Below, piece after piece: positions 1 through 7,179 of a stretch of DNA of 32,466 bases. The stretch's first letter is position 1. Every line of letters starts with the position of its first letter. Both the position numbers and the translations under genes were made by a program. The notes below the pieces were generated by a model. That model was not told the origin of the DNA. It was given only the letters and a program-made list of their open reading frames with translations, and made no database searches. The stretch comes from Acidobacteriota bacterium (GTDB lineage Bacteria > Acidobacteriota > Terriglobia > Bryobacterales > Bryobacteraceae). Location: NCBI GenBank assembly GCA_026394075.1, contig JAPKYX010000150.1, positions 13,409 through 45,874 of the forward strand, read 5' to 3'.

Positions 1-2
1 AA

Positions 3-107
3 CGCCTGGAAGCCGAGAGCAAGCGAAAGTTTGTTTCCTTCGGCCCGCACCGGATTCAGCAGCTTGTGCCGGTGGATGCTGCGGTTCCTGTCACCCCAGG
101 CAGGTAA
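3..107 (+). CDS. possible 3' end of an unidentified gene
   Basis: Frame 3 is open from the window edge to a TAA at 105-107. It gives 34 residues that end in VPVDAAVPVTPGR, a mixed composition that reads like a real protein tail. The other two plus frames give cysteine- or serine-rich translations. No domain can be recognised from so little sequence. It would be the last gene upstream of the SEC-C protein, with a 21-bp gap to the next start. It could equally be chance open frame. Confidence 0.35.
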   Translation, partial: RLEAESKRKFVSFGPHRIQQLVPVDAAVPVTPGR

Positions 108-128
108 CGCTCTAAGGGCTTTTTCTAG

Positions 129-1379
129 ATGTTACGGCGCACGACGAGCCAAGGTTGCAGAGTTGAGGTCGGTCGGAACGATCCCTGCCCATGTGGCAGC
201 GGCAAGAAATTCAAGAAGTGCCACCTCGCGCTACCGAAGACCTTACCGTTATCCAGCCGACTGGCCCCGGCGAGTCGGAGTATCTCACCAGAGTTGCTAA
301 AGCGTGCCCAGAAAATATTTGAAACGCAGAAGGCGAATGAAACGAAAAGGATAGCGACTTTCGGCACGGTCAGCCCCATCATGTACGCTGACGCGTTCGG
401 AAGTAGGTTAGTTATGGTCGGCAGCGCAATCTACACGCTGACCATGCCAAGCACGTTCACAAATTTCATCTTCTATTACGGCCTGCTCAGACTGGGTGAT
501 GAGTGGCGCGAGGCCCAGAACGCCCTGTCGCACGAAGAGCGGCACCCCCTTTTCATTCTGCACTCTCGGGCAAACGAATACGCGAGTCGTCAGCCCATCC
601 AGCCGGAGGGGTACGTGACGGCTTCGCCGAACGGGCCCATGTCATTCTGTGAGCGTTTCTACTACGATCTTTACACGGTAGACAACAATAATGAGCTTCG
701 CAACGACCTACTAAACCGACTTCGTCATAGGGAACAATTTCAGGGAGCTGCGCACGAGCTCTTCGTAGAGGCAACTTGTCTACGGGCCGGCTTCAACATA
801 ATCCGCGAACCGTTTCACATCCGCGAACCGTTTCACCGGGCAAGGCCCAAGAATGTTGAATTCATCGCCAGTCACAAGGAGACACATCAACGCATTGCCG
901 TTGAAGCGAAGAGCCGCCATCGACCTGGTGTCATGGGCAGATCAGGCTCGCCTTCGTCCAACCCGGATACCAAATTCATCCGCCTCATCAACGATGCTGT
1001 CGCCAAAGATCAGTCCAATCCTTTGGCCGTATTTGTGGACACAAACCTTCCGCCAGACAGTGTGGAAGCCTTTTACAGGCCCACCTCTCTCGAACCGATG
1101 CTTCCATCCGCGAGGATTAGCGACATTGCGAGGGACGTACGTGGGAAGCAAGAGTTCGATCCGTACAACGTGCTTGTTTTCACTAACCACCCGCAGCATT
1201 ATGGGGATGATGAGCAAGGGGCCTCAAGGGACCACTGGGTGCCCATCATCGCGAGTAATCCCCGCGTCGTGATTCACCACGAAAAGGCACTCAAGGATTT
1301 GCTCACCGCGCTAAATGTCTACGGCAACATTCCGACGGATTTCCCCAAACTACTGCCAGGAACCAACATACCCGCGTGA
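129..1379 (+). CDS. SEC-C motif protein with possible PD-(D/E)XK nuclease core
   Basis: This is a 416-residue protein. Residues 15-32 form a clear SEC-C zinc-binding motif (C20-P-C22-G-S-G-x5-C31-H32), placed unusually at the N-terminus instead of the end of SecA. The middle has no recognised domain. Residues 205-262 have the order helix with E210/E214, then E244 in a VEF strand, then V258-E259-A260-K261. That order is compatible with a PD-(D/E)XK nuclease fold, but this part is inference from motif order only. An 18-bp tandem duplication adds six residues just before E244. The gene has visibly lower GC and more A/T-ending codons than genes to the right, suggesting acquisition by transfer. 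The ATG at 129 sits directly upstream of the motif. The SEC-C assignment is firm; the function is unknown, perhaps DNA processing or defence. Confidence 0.75.
   Translation: MLRRTTSQGCRVEVGRNDPCPCGSGKKFKKCHLALPKTLPLSSRLAPASRSISPELLKRAQKIFETQKANETKRIATFGTVSPIMYADAFGSRLVMVGSAIYTLTMPSTFTNFIFYYGLLRLGDEWREAQNALSHEERHPLFILHSRANEYASRQPIQPEGYVTASPNGPMSFCERFYYDLYTVDNNNELRNDLLNRLRHREQFQGAAHELFVEATCLRAGFNIIREPFHIREPFHRARPKNVEFIASHKETHQRIAVEAKSRHRPGVMGRSGSPSSNPDTKFIRLINDAVAKDQSNPLAVFVDTNLPPDSVEAFYRPTSLEPMLPSARISDIARDVRGKQEFDPYNVLVFTNHPQHYGDDEQGASRDHWVPIIASNPRVVIHHEKALKDLLTALNVYGNIPTDFPKLLPGTNIPA
801..836 (+). repeat. perfect 18-bp tandem duplication inside the SEC-C gene
   Basis: The 18-mer ATCCGCGAACCGTTTCAC occurs at 801-818 and again, identical, at 819-836. 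It encodes IREPFH twice (residues 225-236) and keeps the reading frame. The absence of any base difference suggests a recent slippage event. Confidence 0.95.
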
Positions 1380-1418
1380 ATGGAGCGGGGGCAGTCATGA
1401 CCGGCATCACAGTTCGCG

Positions 1419-1646
1419 ATGCGCTTGTGTCGCGTGTGCGCGCGGTTGAGATCGGGCACTCACGCCGGGGCTGACAGCCTGTTTCTTCACAAACACACAC
1501 CACTTCCGCCGTCGCCGGAAGTCTTGCCTTGGTCATCGCAAACTATCTGGGATTCCCTTGCTGCCATTGTTGCCGATCAGCAAGGCCTTGACCCCAAAGA
1601 AGTCCGCTACGCCGCTAGGTTTGCCCAGGATCTTGGTGTGGATTAA
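1419..1646 (+). pseudogene. acyl-carrier-protein-like fragment, truncated before the Ser attachment site
   Basis: The open frame encodes 75 residues. The last 34 (from about 1542) read like helix 1 and loop 1 of an acyl carrier protein: LAAIVADQQGLDPKEV followed by ARFAQDLGVD. In the family the next residues are DSL, where the serine carries phosphopantetheine. Here a TAA follows the aspartate codon at 1644-1646. No frame downstream restores a convincing ACP helix 2. The first roughly 40 residues do not resemble the family, so the real start may be TTG 1524 or lie elsewhere. It is either a remnant of an ACP gene or a chance match; there is no neighbouring fatty acid or polyketide gene. Confidence 0.35.
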
Positions 1647-1785
1647 GCTGGCTCGTCGAAGTTGAGCGGGGCAAAGAAACGCCTCGCGAGCCCAGCACTA
1701 CATGTTGTCGGAGCGGCATCCGCTGCTCGAACTCGCCAGCTCACAGTGTGCATAGACGCCATCGGGGGAAGGCGCATCGGGCGGG
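1647..1785. other. non-coding stretch between the ACP-like fragment and greB
   Basis: Together with the ACP-like fragment this makes a 406-bp interval (1380-1785) without a convincing intact gene. I see no RNA gene, strong terminator or inverted repeat here. It lies downstream of greB and of the whole glycan operon, so a transcript end is expected but not visible. Confidence 0.4.
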
Positions 1786-2409
1786 TCAATAACTCTCCTC
1801 CGGTGAAATTCCCCGGTGCGGCATGCGGCCTTTAGCCAATGCTTCGGATCCAGGTGGTATGCGGAACGGTTCTACCAAAATCCGCTCGTAACAAACCTCC
1901 AGCACGGTCAAGCGCACCGTTCCACCCGGCGCGTGGAGATCGACGTCGTCGCCTGCTGCTGCCTTCATCAACGCGCGTCCCAGCGGTGAGACCCAGCTAA
2001 TGTGCCTGCGATCGAGATCAACCTCGTCGGCGCCAACGATACTCACCACTCGCTCCGTTCCCTCATGATCTTCATAACGCACGGTGGCTCCAAAGTAGGC
2101 CTTTGTCGCTGCGACGCCCTTTCTCGGAGCTTCCGGGTCCACCACTTCCGCCGCCTCGATGCGCTTCAGCAGAAAACGAAGCCGCGAATCGATCTGGCGT
2201 AGCCGCCTCTTGCCGTACTGATAGTCGGCGTTTTCGCTGCGGTCACCGTTGCTGGCCGCCCACGCCACCACCTCCGTCACCGCCGGACGTTCGCGGGTCT
2301 TCAGGAACTGGTACTCGTCTTTGAGGCGTTGCAGGCCCCCTGGAGTAATGTAGTTCGGGCCTTGTAGCGGTGGGTCCGGAGTTGGTTTTCTAGTAAACCC
2401 TTTTCGCAT
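1786..2409 (-). CDS. greB: transcription elongation factor GreB
   Basis: This 207-residue Gre factor rescues backtracked RNA polymerase by stimulating transcript cleavage through the secondary channel. The N-terminal coiled coil spans about residues 22-95 and carries the family signature NGDRSENADYQYGKRRLRQID (residues 54-74), including the acidic tip residues D56 and E59. The YGK-RLR-ID pattern favours GreB over GreA. The C-terminal FKBP-like domain (about 100-180) contains the SPLGRALMKA motif. The protein has about 30 extra C-terminal residues compared with typical GreB. The ATG at 2409 gives a normal MRKGFTR-type GreB N-terminus; the longer frame back to 2475 would overlap the permease gene. 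It is the last gene of the minus-strand run, 49 bp after the export permease. Confidence 0.88.
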   Translation of the reverse strand: MRKGFTRKPTPDPPLQGPNYITPGGLQRLKDEYQFLKTRERPAVTEVVAWAASNGDRSENADYQYGKRRLRQIDSRLRFLLKRIEAAEVVDPEAPRKGVAATKAYFGATVRYEDHEGTERVVSIVGADEVDLDRRHISWVSPLGRALMKAAAGDDVDLHAPGGTVRLTVLEVCYERILVEPFRIPPGSEALAKGRMPHRGISPEESY

Positions 2410-2458
2410 TTCTAGTTGATCCGATCGCGGAGGCAGGTCACCGTGCCACCACCCAACG

Positions 2459-3313
2459 TTACAGTAAGTCAGCAAAGCTGCGCCGCAGCGAGTGGAACCA
2501 CTTTCGTCCGGCGATCAAGACCACCGCTGACAGCAGCCACAGCTTCCACAGCGCGGCGAACTCCGGCGCATGACCCTCCAGTAGCACCGCCCGGTAGCCG
2601 CGCACGAGCACGTACACCGGATTCTTGCCGAGTACCGGCAACGCGAACGCGGGCAGGGAAGCGTCGGGGTAGCAGATCGGTGTCAGAAAGAACACCAGCG
2701 TCAGCAGAAAGCCCATCACCTGCGCCAGGTCCCGCACAAACGCGCCGAGTGCCGCGAGGATGTAGCTGACCCCCAGCGTGAGCATCAGTTGCGGCACAAT
2801 CAGCACCGGTAGCCACAGCGCGGAACTGGGGATGCTGCCCCGGGTGATCAGCAGCAGGGCGAGAAAGATCACCAGGCCCGCCGCCTGCGTCACCAATGCG
2901 GCCAGCGTCCGCACCAGCGGCAGAATCTCCACCGGGAAGATCACTTTCTTGATCAGCGTGGCGTGCTCCGGAATCAGCGCCGGGGAGCGGCCCCAGGTTT
3001 CTGACATGGAAAGCCACGGCAGCATCCCGGCCAGAAAGTAGAGCACAAAGCCTTCGCGCGAAGGGTCGCCCGGAAACCGCGATTGCAGGACCAGGCCGAA
3101 CACAAAGTAGTAAGTCAGCATCAGCAGCAGCGGATGCAGAAAGGTCCACAGGCCACCGCCAAAGCTGCCGCGATACCGGGCTTCAATGTCGCGGCGCGTC
3201 AGGGCAAACGTCAGACCACGATGCGGCCACACTTGCTTCAGCCACCGCGACACCGCCGGTTCGGTCACCGTCACCGGAGGCGGTGCGGAAGCGGGAGCGG
3301 GCGCCGGGATCAT
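2459..3313 (-). CDS. ABC-2 type polysaccharide export permease
   Basis: This 284-residue integral membrane protein belongs to the Wzm/KpsM/TagG family, which moves lipid-linked glycans or polyol phosphates across the inner membrane with an ATPase partner. After a proline/alanine-rich cytoplasmic lead (residues 1-22) come the amphipathic LTRRDIEARYRGSFGG motif (about 38-53) and then about six hydrophobic segments. The conserved LVFFLTPICYP segment lies near 205-215, followed by NPVYVLVRGYRAVLLEG. Its ATG overlaps the TGA of the upstream fusion gene (ATGA, 3310-3313), implying translational coupling. The usual ATP-binding subunit, normally adjacent, is absent; greB follows instead. The glycosyltransferase context supports export of a surface polysaccharide or glycolipid. 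Confidence 0.88.
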   Translation of the reverse strand: MIPAPAPASAPPPVTVTEPAVSRWLKQVWPHRGLTFALTRRDIEARYRGSFGGGLWTFLHPLLLMLTYYFVFGLVLQSRFPGDPSREGFVLYFLAGMLPWLSMSETWGRSPALIPEHATLIKKVIFPVEILPLVRTLAALVTQAAGLVIFLALLLITRGSIPSSALWLPVLIVPQLMLTLGVSYILAALGAFVRDLAQVMGFLLTLVFFLTPICYPDASLPAFALPVLGKNPVYVLVRGYRAVLLEGHAPEFAALWKLWLLSAVVLIAGRKWFHSLRRSFADLL

Positions 3314-5325
3314 GAGTAGAGCCAGCCGGGATAACGGTCCCGCACCGGGCCGGCCTTTTTGCCGACGCAGTACACACCCTCGCCGCGCAGATCTTGCGGG
3401 AAGCCGTACTGCTCCAGTAGATGCGTCACCCAGGCCAGTTCCGGCCGGGGCTGCTCTTTGAAGGGGCCAGAATCGATCGTGGTGATGTCGAACCCGGCGT
3501 AGTGGAACAGCAAGTAGACCTCTTTGGCCGTGTACTCGCGATGATGGCGCGCTTCGCCCTTCTCCGTCGCTGCCGGGTGCAGATAAGCCGGAAACAGTGC
3601 CGGGTGATAACCGTTCAGCATGGCGGCAATGGAGCGCAGCGAAGCGATGTTGGGCGTGGTCAATATCAGATGTCCGCCCGGCTTCAGCACGCGGTTGATC
3701 TCCGCCATGGTGTGCATTGGGTCACTCGGCAAATGCTCAATCAGCTCACAGCACAGCACGGTGGAAAAGTGGCCGTCCGGGTAAGGGAAGACATGCTTCT
3801 CCGCATCAAAGTGATCGATCTCACACGTGAAGCTGCGGCCATCGTCGGATTCCACCGTCTTCACGTCCACGTGGCCCGGCGTCCCGTAATAACAACCCCG
3901 CACATGCCCGTAGCCCAGCTGATACTTCAGCGCCGCCGTGATCATCATGTAGGCGCCCATCTCCAGCACATGGTCGTCCGGACCACCGGGCGGCGTCAGC
4001 TCCAGCGTGCGCTGAAAGCGGGTGAGATGCGTGTCCACGTAGGCGGCCACCTCCGGCTGCGGATTGGTCCAAGTGGTGATGGCGCTCACCGGCACCGTGA
4101 TCGGCTCAGTTGGCTCGGGCGCCATGGTGGCGCAGGCTTCAGCCTGCAGCGGGACTTCAGTCCCGCCTCGGTCTCCCGTAACCGTAGGTGCCGCTCCCGC
4201 CACAAACTCATCCCGCGCATCGCCCTGCAGGAACCCGAGATATCTCCCCGCCACCACATCCCACGGACATTCCCGTTCCACCCACGCCCGAGCCCGCTCG
4301 CCCATGCCCCGCGCCAGCGTCGGCTGCGAGCACAGCAGGTTCAGATACTCAAAGATCAGATCTTCTTCGCCCGCGCCCACCGGCACTTTCAGGCAGATGT
4401 CGTCCGGGTATTCGCTGAACGCACCCACATCGCTCACCATCACCGCCCGGCCTAGTCCCAATGACCGGTGCAACGTGCCCGAGGTTTCGCCCACCGTCGG
4501 GTACCGCAGGTTCAGCACGATGTCGCACGCCGCCAGATAGCCGGTAAAGTCGTCAATCGGTGCGTAGCCGATGTGGCGCACGTGCGCTTCCAGGCCCAGC
4601 CGCACCACCAGATCATCCAGGCGCAGCTCCGGGTGCGGCTCCCCCACCAGGATGAACTTGGCCTCGGGGATCAACTGCACCAGCCGCCGGAACGCGCGCA
4701 GCGATTCGGCGATCCGCTTATACGGCTTCAAGTGGCCAAAGGTGCCGATCAGCGGCGTCTTCACGTCCACGCCCAGCTTGTGGCGATAACCCAGCCGGTC
4801 AATCTCCGGCAGCCAGACGCCGTGTGGGATCACCGCCGTGCGCCCCGTGAAGCCTTGGGCCGCCAGCTCACGCGCGACAAATCGGCTGTGCGCAATCGCG
4901 CCCGTGGAGGCCGCCAGCACGCGCCGCAGCATGGGCACTCCTTCGTAGTCCGGCCCCACTTCCAGCTTCCGCACACGCTCCCCAAAACGCCGGGCGCGCT
5001 CTCCGCCATCAAAGGCCAGCTCATTCAGGTAGCCATCCCAGTTACCCGCGCGGATCGTGCGGTCGGCGATCAAGTGGTGCAGATTCGCCTCATGCATCAC
5101 CACGGTGCCGGGATGCTTCAGCGCGTAGTCGTAGACGAAGCTATGATCCGGATTGTTGCCCAACTGGTAAACGATGGCGTCATACTGCGACGGATCGAAC
5201 GCACTGGGTGCCTCCCGGAAGACGTCCACTTGGGCTTGCTTGGCCAGCGGACCCAGCAGCGCCGCCGAGTAATCAGCGATACCGCTCTTGGACGGCGGCA
5301 GCGGAGAGAAAAACGCGAGACGCAT
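3310..5325 (-). CDS. GT4 glycosyltransferase fused to SAM-dependent methyltransferase
   Basis: This 671-residue two-domain enzyme probably builds and methyl-caps a glycan. Residues 1-370 form a GT-B, GT4-like glycosyltransferase, with MRLAFFSPLPPSKSGIADYS at the start, the nucleotide-sugar region GTFGHLKPYKR near 194-204, and YPTVGETSG near 275-283. A linker (about 375-425) follows. Then comes a class I methyltransferase, with VLEMGAYMM (about 453-461, a variant SAM-binding loop), LCCELIEHLP (about 524-533) and INRVLKPGGHLILTTPN (about 543-559). The linker contains GTEVPLQAEACA, which is the translation of two palindromic repeats. I chose ATG 5325 over TTG 5343 because family members start MRLAFFSPLPP and because it lies 10 bp past the preceding stop. 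The domain calls are firm; the sugar and methyl acceptors are unknown. Confidence 0.87.
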   Translation of the reverse strand: MRLAFFSPLPPSKSGIADYSAALLGPLAKQAQVDVFREAPSAFDPSQYDAIVYQLGNNPDHSFVYDYALKHPGTVVMHEANLHHLIADRTIRAGNWDGYLNELAFDGGERARRFGERVRKLEVGPDYEGVPMLRRVLAASTGAIAHSRFVARELAAQGFTGRTAVIPHGVWLPEIDRLGYRHKLGVDVKTPLIGTFGHLKPYKRIAESLRAFRRLVQLIPEAKFILVGEPHPELRLDDLVVRLGLEAHVRHIGYAPIDDFTGYLAACDIVLNLRYPTVGETSGTLHRSLGLGRAVMVSDVGAFSEYPDDICLKVPVGAGEEDLIFEYLNLLCSQPTLARGMGERARAWVERECPWDVVAGRYLGFLQGDARDEFVAGAAPTVTGDRGGTEVPLQAEACATMAPEPTEPITVPVSAITTWTNPQPEVAAYVDTHLTRFQRTLELTPPGGPDDHVLEMGAYMMITAALKYQLGYGHVRGCYYGTPGHVDVKTVESDDGRSFTCEIDHFDAEKHVFPYPDGHFSTVLCCELIEHLPSDPMHTMAEINRVLKPGGHLILTTPNIASLRSIAAMLNGYHPALFPAYLHPAATEKGEARHHREYTAKEVYLLFHYAGFDITTIDSGPFKEQPRPELAWVTHLLEQYGFPQDLRGEGVYCVGKKAGPVRDRYPGWLYS
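4132..4166. repeat. pair of palindromic REP-like hairpins inside a coding linker
   Basis: Two adjacent perfect inverted repeats are present. GCAGGC-TTCA-GCCTGC occupies 4132-4147 and GCGGGAC-TTCA-GTCCCGC occupies 4149-4166, so both have TTCA loops in the same orientation. On the coding (minus) strand they read as GTEVPLQAEACA. I recall paired GACTGAAGTC/GGCTGAAGCC hairpins of this form as dispersed elements in acidobacterial and related genomes; that is memory, not a search. The element lies exactly in the interdomain linker of the glycosyltransferase-methyltransferase fusion and keeps the frame. Confidence 0.8.
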
Positions 5326-5335
5326 GGGTGGGCTT

Positions 5336-6010
5336 TTAGTCAACCAGATCCATGCTGAACGATCCCAGCGGCAGCGGCACCCGCACCTTCAGCAGCCGGC
5401 GCGTTGCGTCATGCGCAAAGAAAAGTTCAAACTTCGATTGCGAAGCCGGGCCCTTCAGCCGAGCCTCCAGCCGGTCCGCCGGTATGCGCTGATCGTTCAC
5501 GCGGATCTCTTCGGTGCCCGCAAAATGCAGGCTGATCTGGTAAGGCGCGCCAAACAGGATGGTCTGCGCCGCCGGCAAACGCCCCGCCGCCAGTTCGCTC
5601 CGCAGATGGTACAGATAAGCCAGCGCATCATGAGCGCAGCCAGAGATGGGAATGTCGCTCTTGCCGCCGCCTACCGTCTCACGGGTCGCCACGCCCGCAT
5701 CCGGCTTGAACGTCACCTTCTCGGAGGCCTTGCGCAGTCCGTGCTGGATCTTTTTCTCGAACTCAATCGAGCACAGCCGGTCAGACACCAGTGACCGCAG
5801 CCGGTCCGCTACTGTAAAGCCCGGCACCGAAGCATCCAGGAAAAACCGGTACTCCATGCGCGACGGCGCATCTTTGCCGGTGCTGACGGCGCGCGACTCC
5901 AACTGCGCCTCACCCAGGCTCAACCCACTGGGCCAGTTGATCACGTAGCGGAGACTTTCATCCGCGCGGGCCGCCGCGGCTAGCGCCAGCAGAAGGCACA
6001 GACTTCTCAC
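5336..6010 (-). CDS. secreted DUF3108-family protein
   Basis: This 224-residue protein has an N-terminal signal peptide (LCLLLALAAAARA, cleavage near residue 16), so it should act in the periplasm. The body has the DUF3108 pattern: LRYVINWPSGLSLGEAQLE near the start, an aromatic-rich strand region, a central SGCAHDALAYLYHLRSE helix, and a basic beta-strand end with KVRVPLPLGSFSMDL. DUF3108 has no established biochemical role; members often sit with envelope or lipoprotein genes. The start is GTG at 6008-6010, overlapping the TGA of the upstream glycosyltransferase by 4 bp (GTGA). The stop lies 10 bp before the next gene. Its position inside a glycosyltransferase operon suggests a role in handling the exported product, by inference only. 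Confidence 0.78.
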   Translation of the reverse strand: MRSLCLLLALAAAARADESLRYVINWPSGLSLGEAQLESRAVSTGKDAPSRMEYRFFLDASVPGFTVADRLRSLVSDRLCSIEFEKKIQHGLRKASEKVTFKPDAGVATRETVGGGKSDIPISGCAHDALAYLYHLRSELAAGRLPAAQTILFGAPYQISLHFAGTEEIRVNDQRIPADRLEARLKGPASQSKFELFFAHDATRRLLKVRVPLPLGSFSMDLVD

Positions 6011-7170
6011 GGGCGGCGCACCATCGACGCGGAACTCACCGGAGCCGTCGACGTAGCCGCTGCCCGGCGCCCCGCCACCAGCTGATAAACCTCATGCGTG
6101 GCGCGGGCAGCGCGTTCCCAGCTGAACCGGGCCGCATTCTGCAACCCCAGCCGTTCCATCCGGGCCCGCAGCTCCGCATCCACCAGCAGATCGCGCATGG
6201 CGCGCACCATCTCCGGGATCGAAGCCGGATCGAACAGCAGCGCCGACGAATCGGCCACTTCCGGCAGCGACGTCGCATTCGACGAGGCTACCGCCCGTCC
6301 GCAGGCCATCGCTTCCAGTACCGGCAAACCGAAGCCTTCGTAAAACGACGGGAAGACAAAAAGATCACAGCCGCAATAGAGCTCCCGCAGCTGCTCATTC
6401 GTGACGAATCCTGTAAAGTGGATCCGCTCCGCCACGCCCGACCGGCGGGCCGCCTCCCGGACTTCCTGTCCGTGCCAGTTATCCTTGCCGACCAATACTA
6501 AATGGTGCGGTAGGTTCGGTTGTGCCTTCAGTAGTTCAGCGAAGGCCCGCACCAAGCCCACTTGGTTCTTCCGGGGCTGCAAGTCACCCACCGTCAACAC
6601 ATACGGAAAGTTGATGCCGCAGGAGGCGCGCACGCCGCTCACGGCCGCCGTCCGAGCCATGGGCCGGAAGCAGGGGTCGACGCCCAGCGGAATCACATGC
6701 ACCAGCTCCGGATCAATGCCGTAGACCCGCAGGATCGATTTTCGGGAGTACTCACTCTGCGTCACAATGCGGGCGGCGCGGCGTACCGTCCGGGCGACCG
6801 TCAGTTTCAGTTGCAGCGCCCGAGACTTCGAGAAAAACTCCGGATGGTCCAGATAGCTGACGTCATGCACCACGGCGACAATCGGAACCGGGCATACCAG
6901 CGGGGCCGTGTATTGGACGTGGATCAGGTCCGGTTGCAGGCGCGCCAGTTCCAGCGGCAGCTGATAGCCTAACCGGACAAAAGGGTTATTGGAGACTCGG
7001 CGCGTCTCGAAACGCCCCGGAATATGGCTTTCCGCGCCTTTGGCCGAAACAAACGCTACGTACTCCGATTCCTCGTCCGTACGCGCCAACTCACGGATAA
7101 TATTCCGGATGTAGGTTTCGTTCCCCGTTAACTTGCGCCCAATGGCGTGCGCGTCAACCGCTATCCGCAT
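6007..7170 (-). CDS. GT4 family glycosyltransferase
   Basis: This 387-residue GT-B enzyme transfers a sugar from a nucleotide donor to a growing glycan at the cytoplasmic face. The N-terminal acceptor domain starts MRIAVDAHAIGRKLTGNETYI and contains VVHDVSYLDHPEFF near 100-113. The C-terminal donor domain has VGDLQPRKNQ near 194-203 and the EX7E motif (E278 to E286 in YEGFGLPVLEAM), with SLPEVAD at 301-307. The length is normal for GT4 mannosyl- or rhamnosyltransferase-like enzymes, but the substrate cannot be read from the sequence. It lies 9 bp after the preceding glycosyltransferase and overlaps the DUF3108 gene by 4 bp. The tail (about 365-387) is alanine/serine rich and looks disordered. 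Confidence 0.9.
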   Translation of the reverse strand: MRIAVDAHAIGRKLTGNETYIRNIIRELARTDEESEYVAFVSAKGAESHIPGRFETRRVSNNPFVRLGYQLPLELARLQPDLIHVQYTAPLVCPVPIVAVVHDVSYLDHPEFFSKSRALQLKLTVARTVRRAARIVTQSEYSRKSILRVYGIDPELVHVIPLGVDPCFRPMARTAAVSGVRASCGINFPYVLTVGDLQPRKNQVGLVRAFAELLKAQPNLPHHLVLVGKDNWHGQEVREAARRSGVAERIHFTGFVTNEQLRELYCGCDLFVFPSFYEGFGLPVLEAMACGRAVASSNATSLPEVADSSALLFDPASIPEMVRAMRDLLVDAELRARMERLGLQNAARFSWERAARATHEVYQLVAGRRAAATSTAPVSSASMVRRP

Positions 7171-7179
7171 GGCTTGCTC

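Noticed and set aside
3421-5358. Two long plus-strand open frames opposite the glycosyltransferase-methyltransferase gene
   Set aside because: They are His/Arg/Gln-rich antisense frames typical of high-GC DNA, while the minus-strand frame has clear enzyme motifs.
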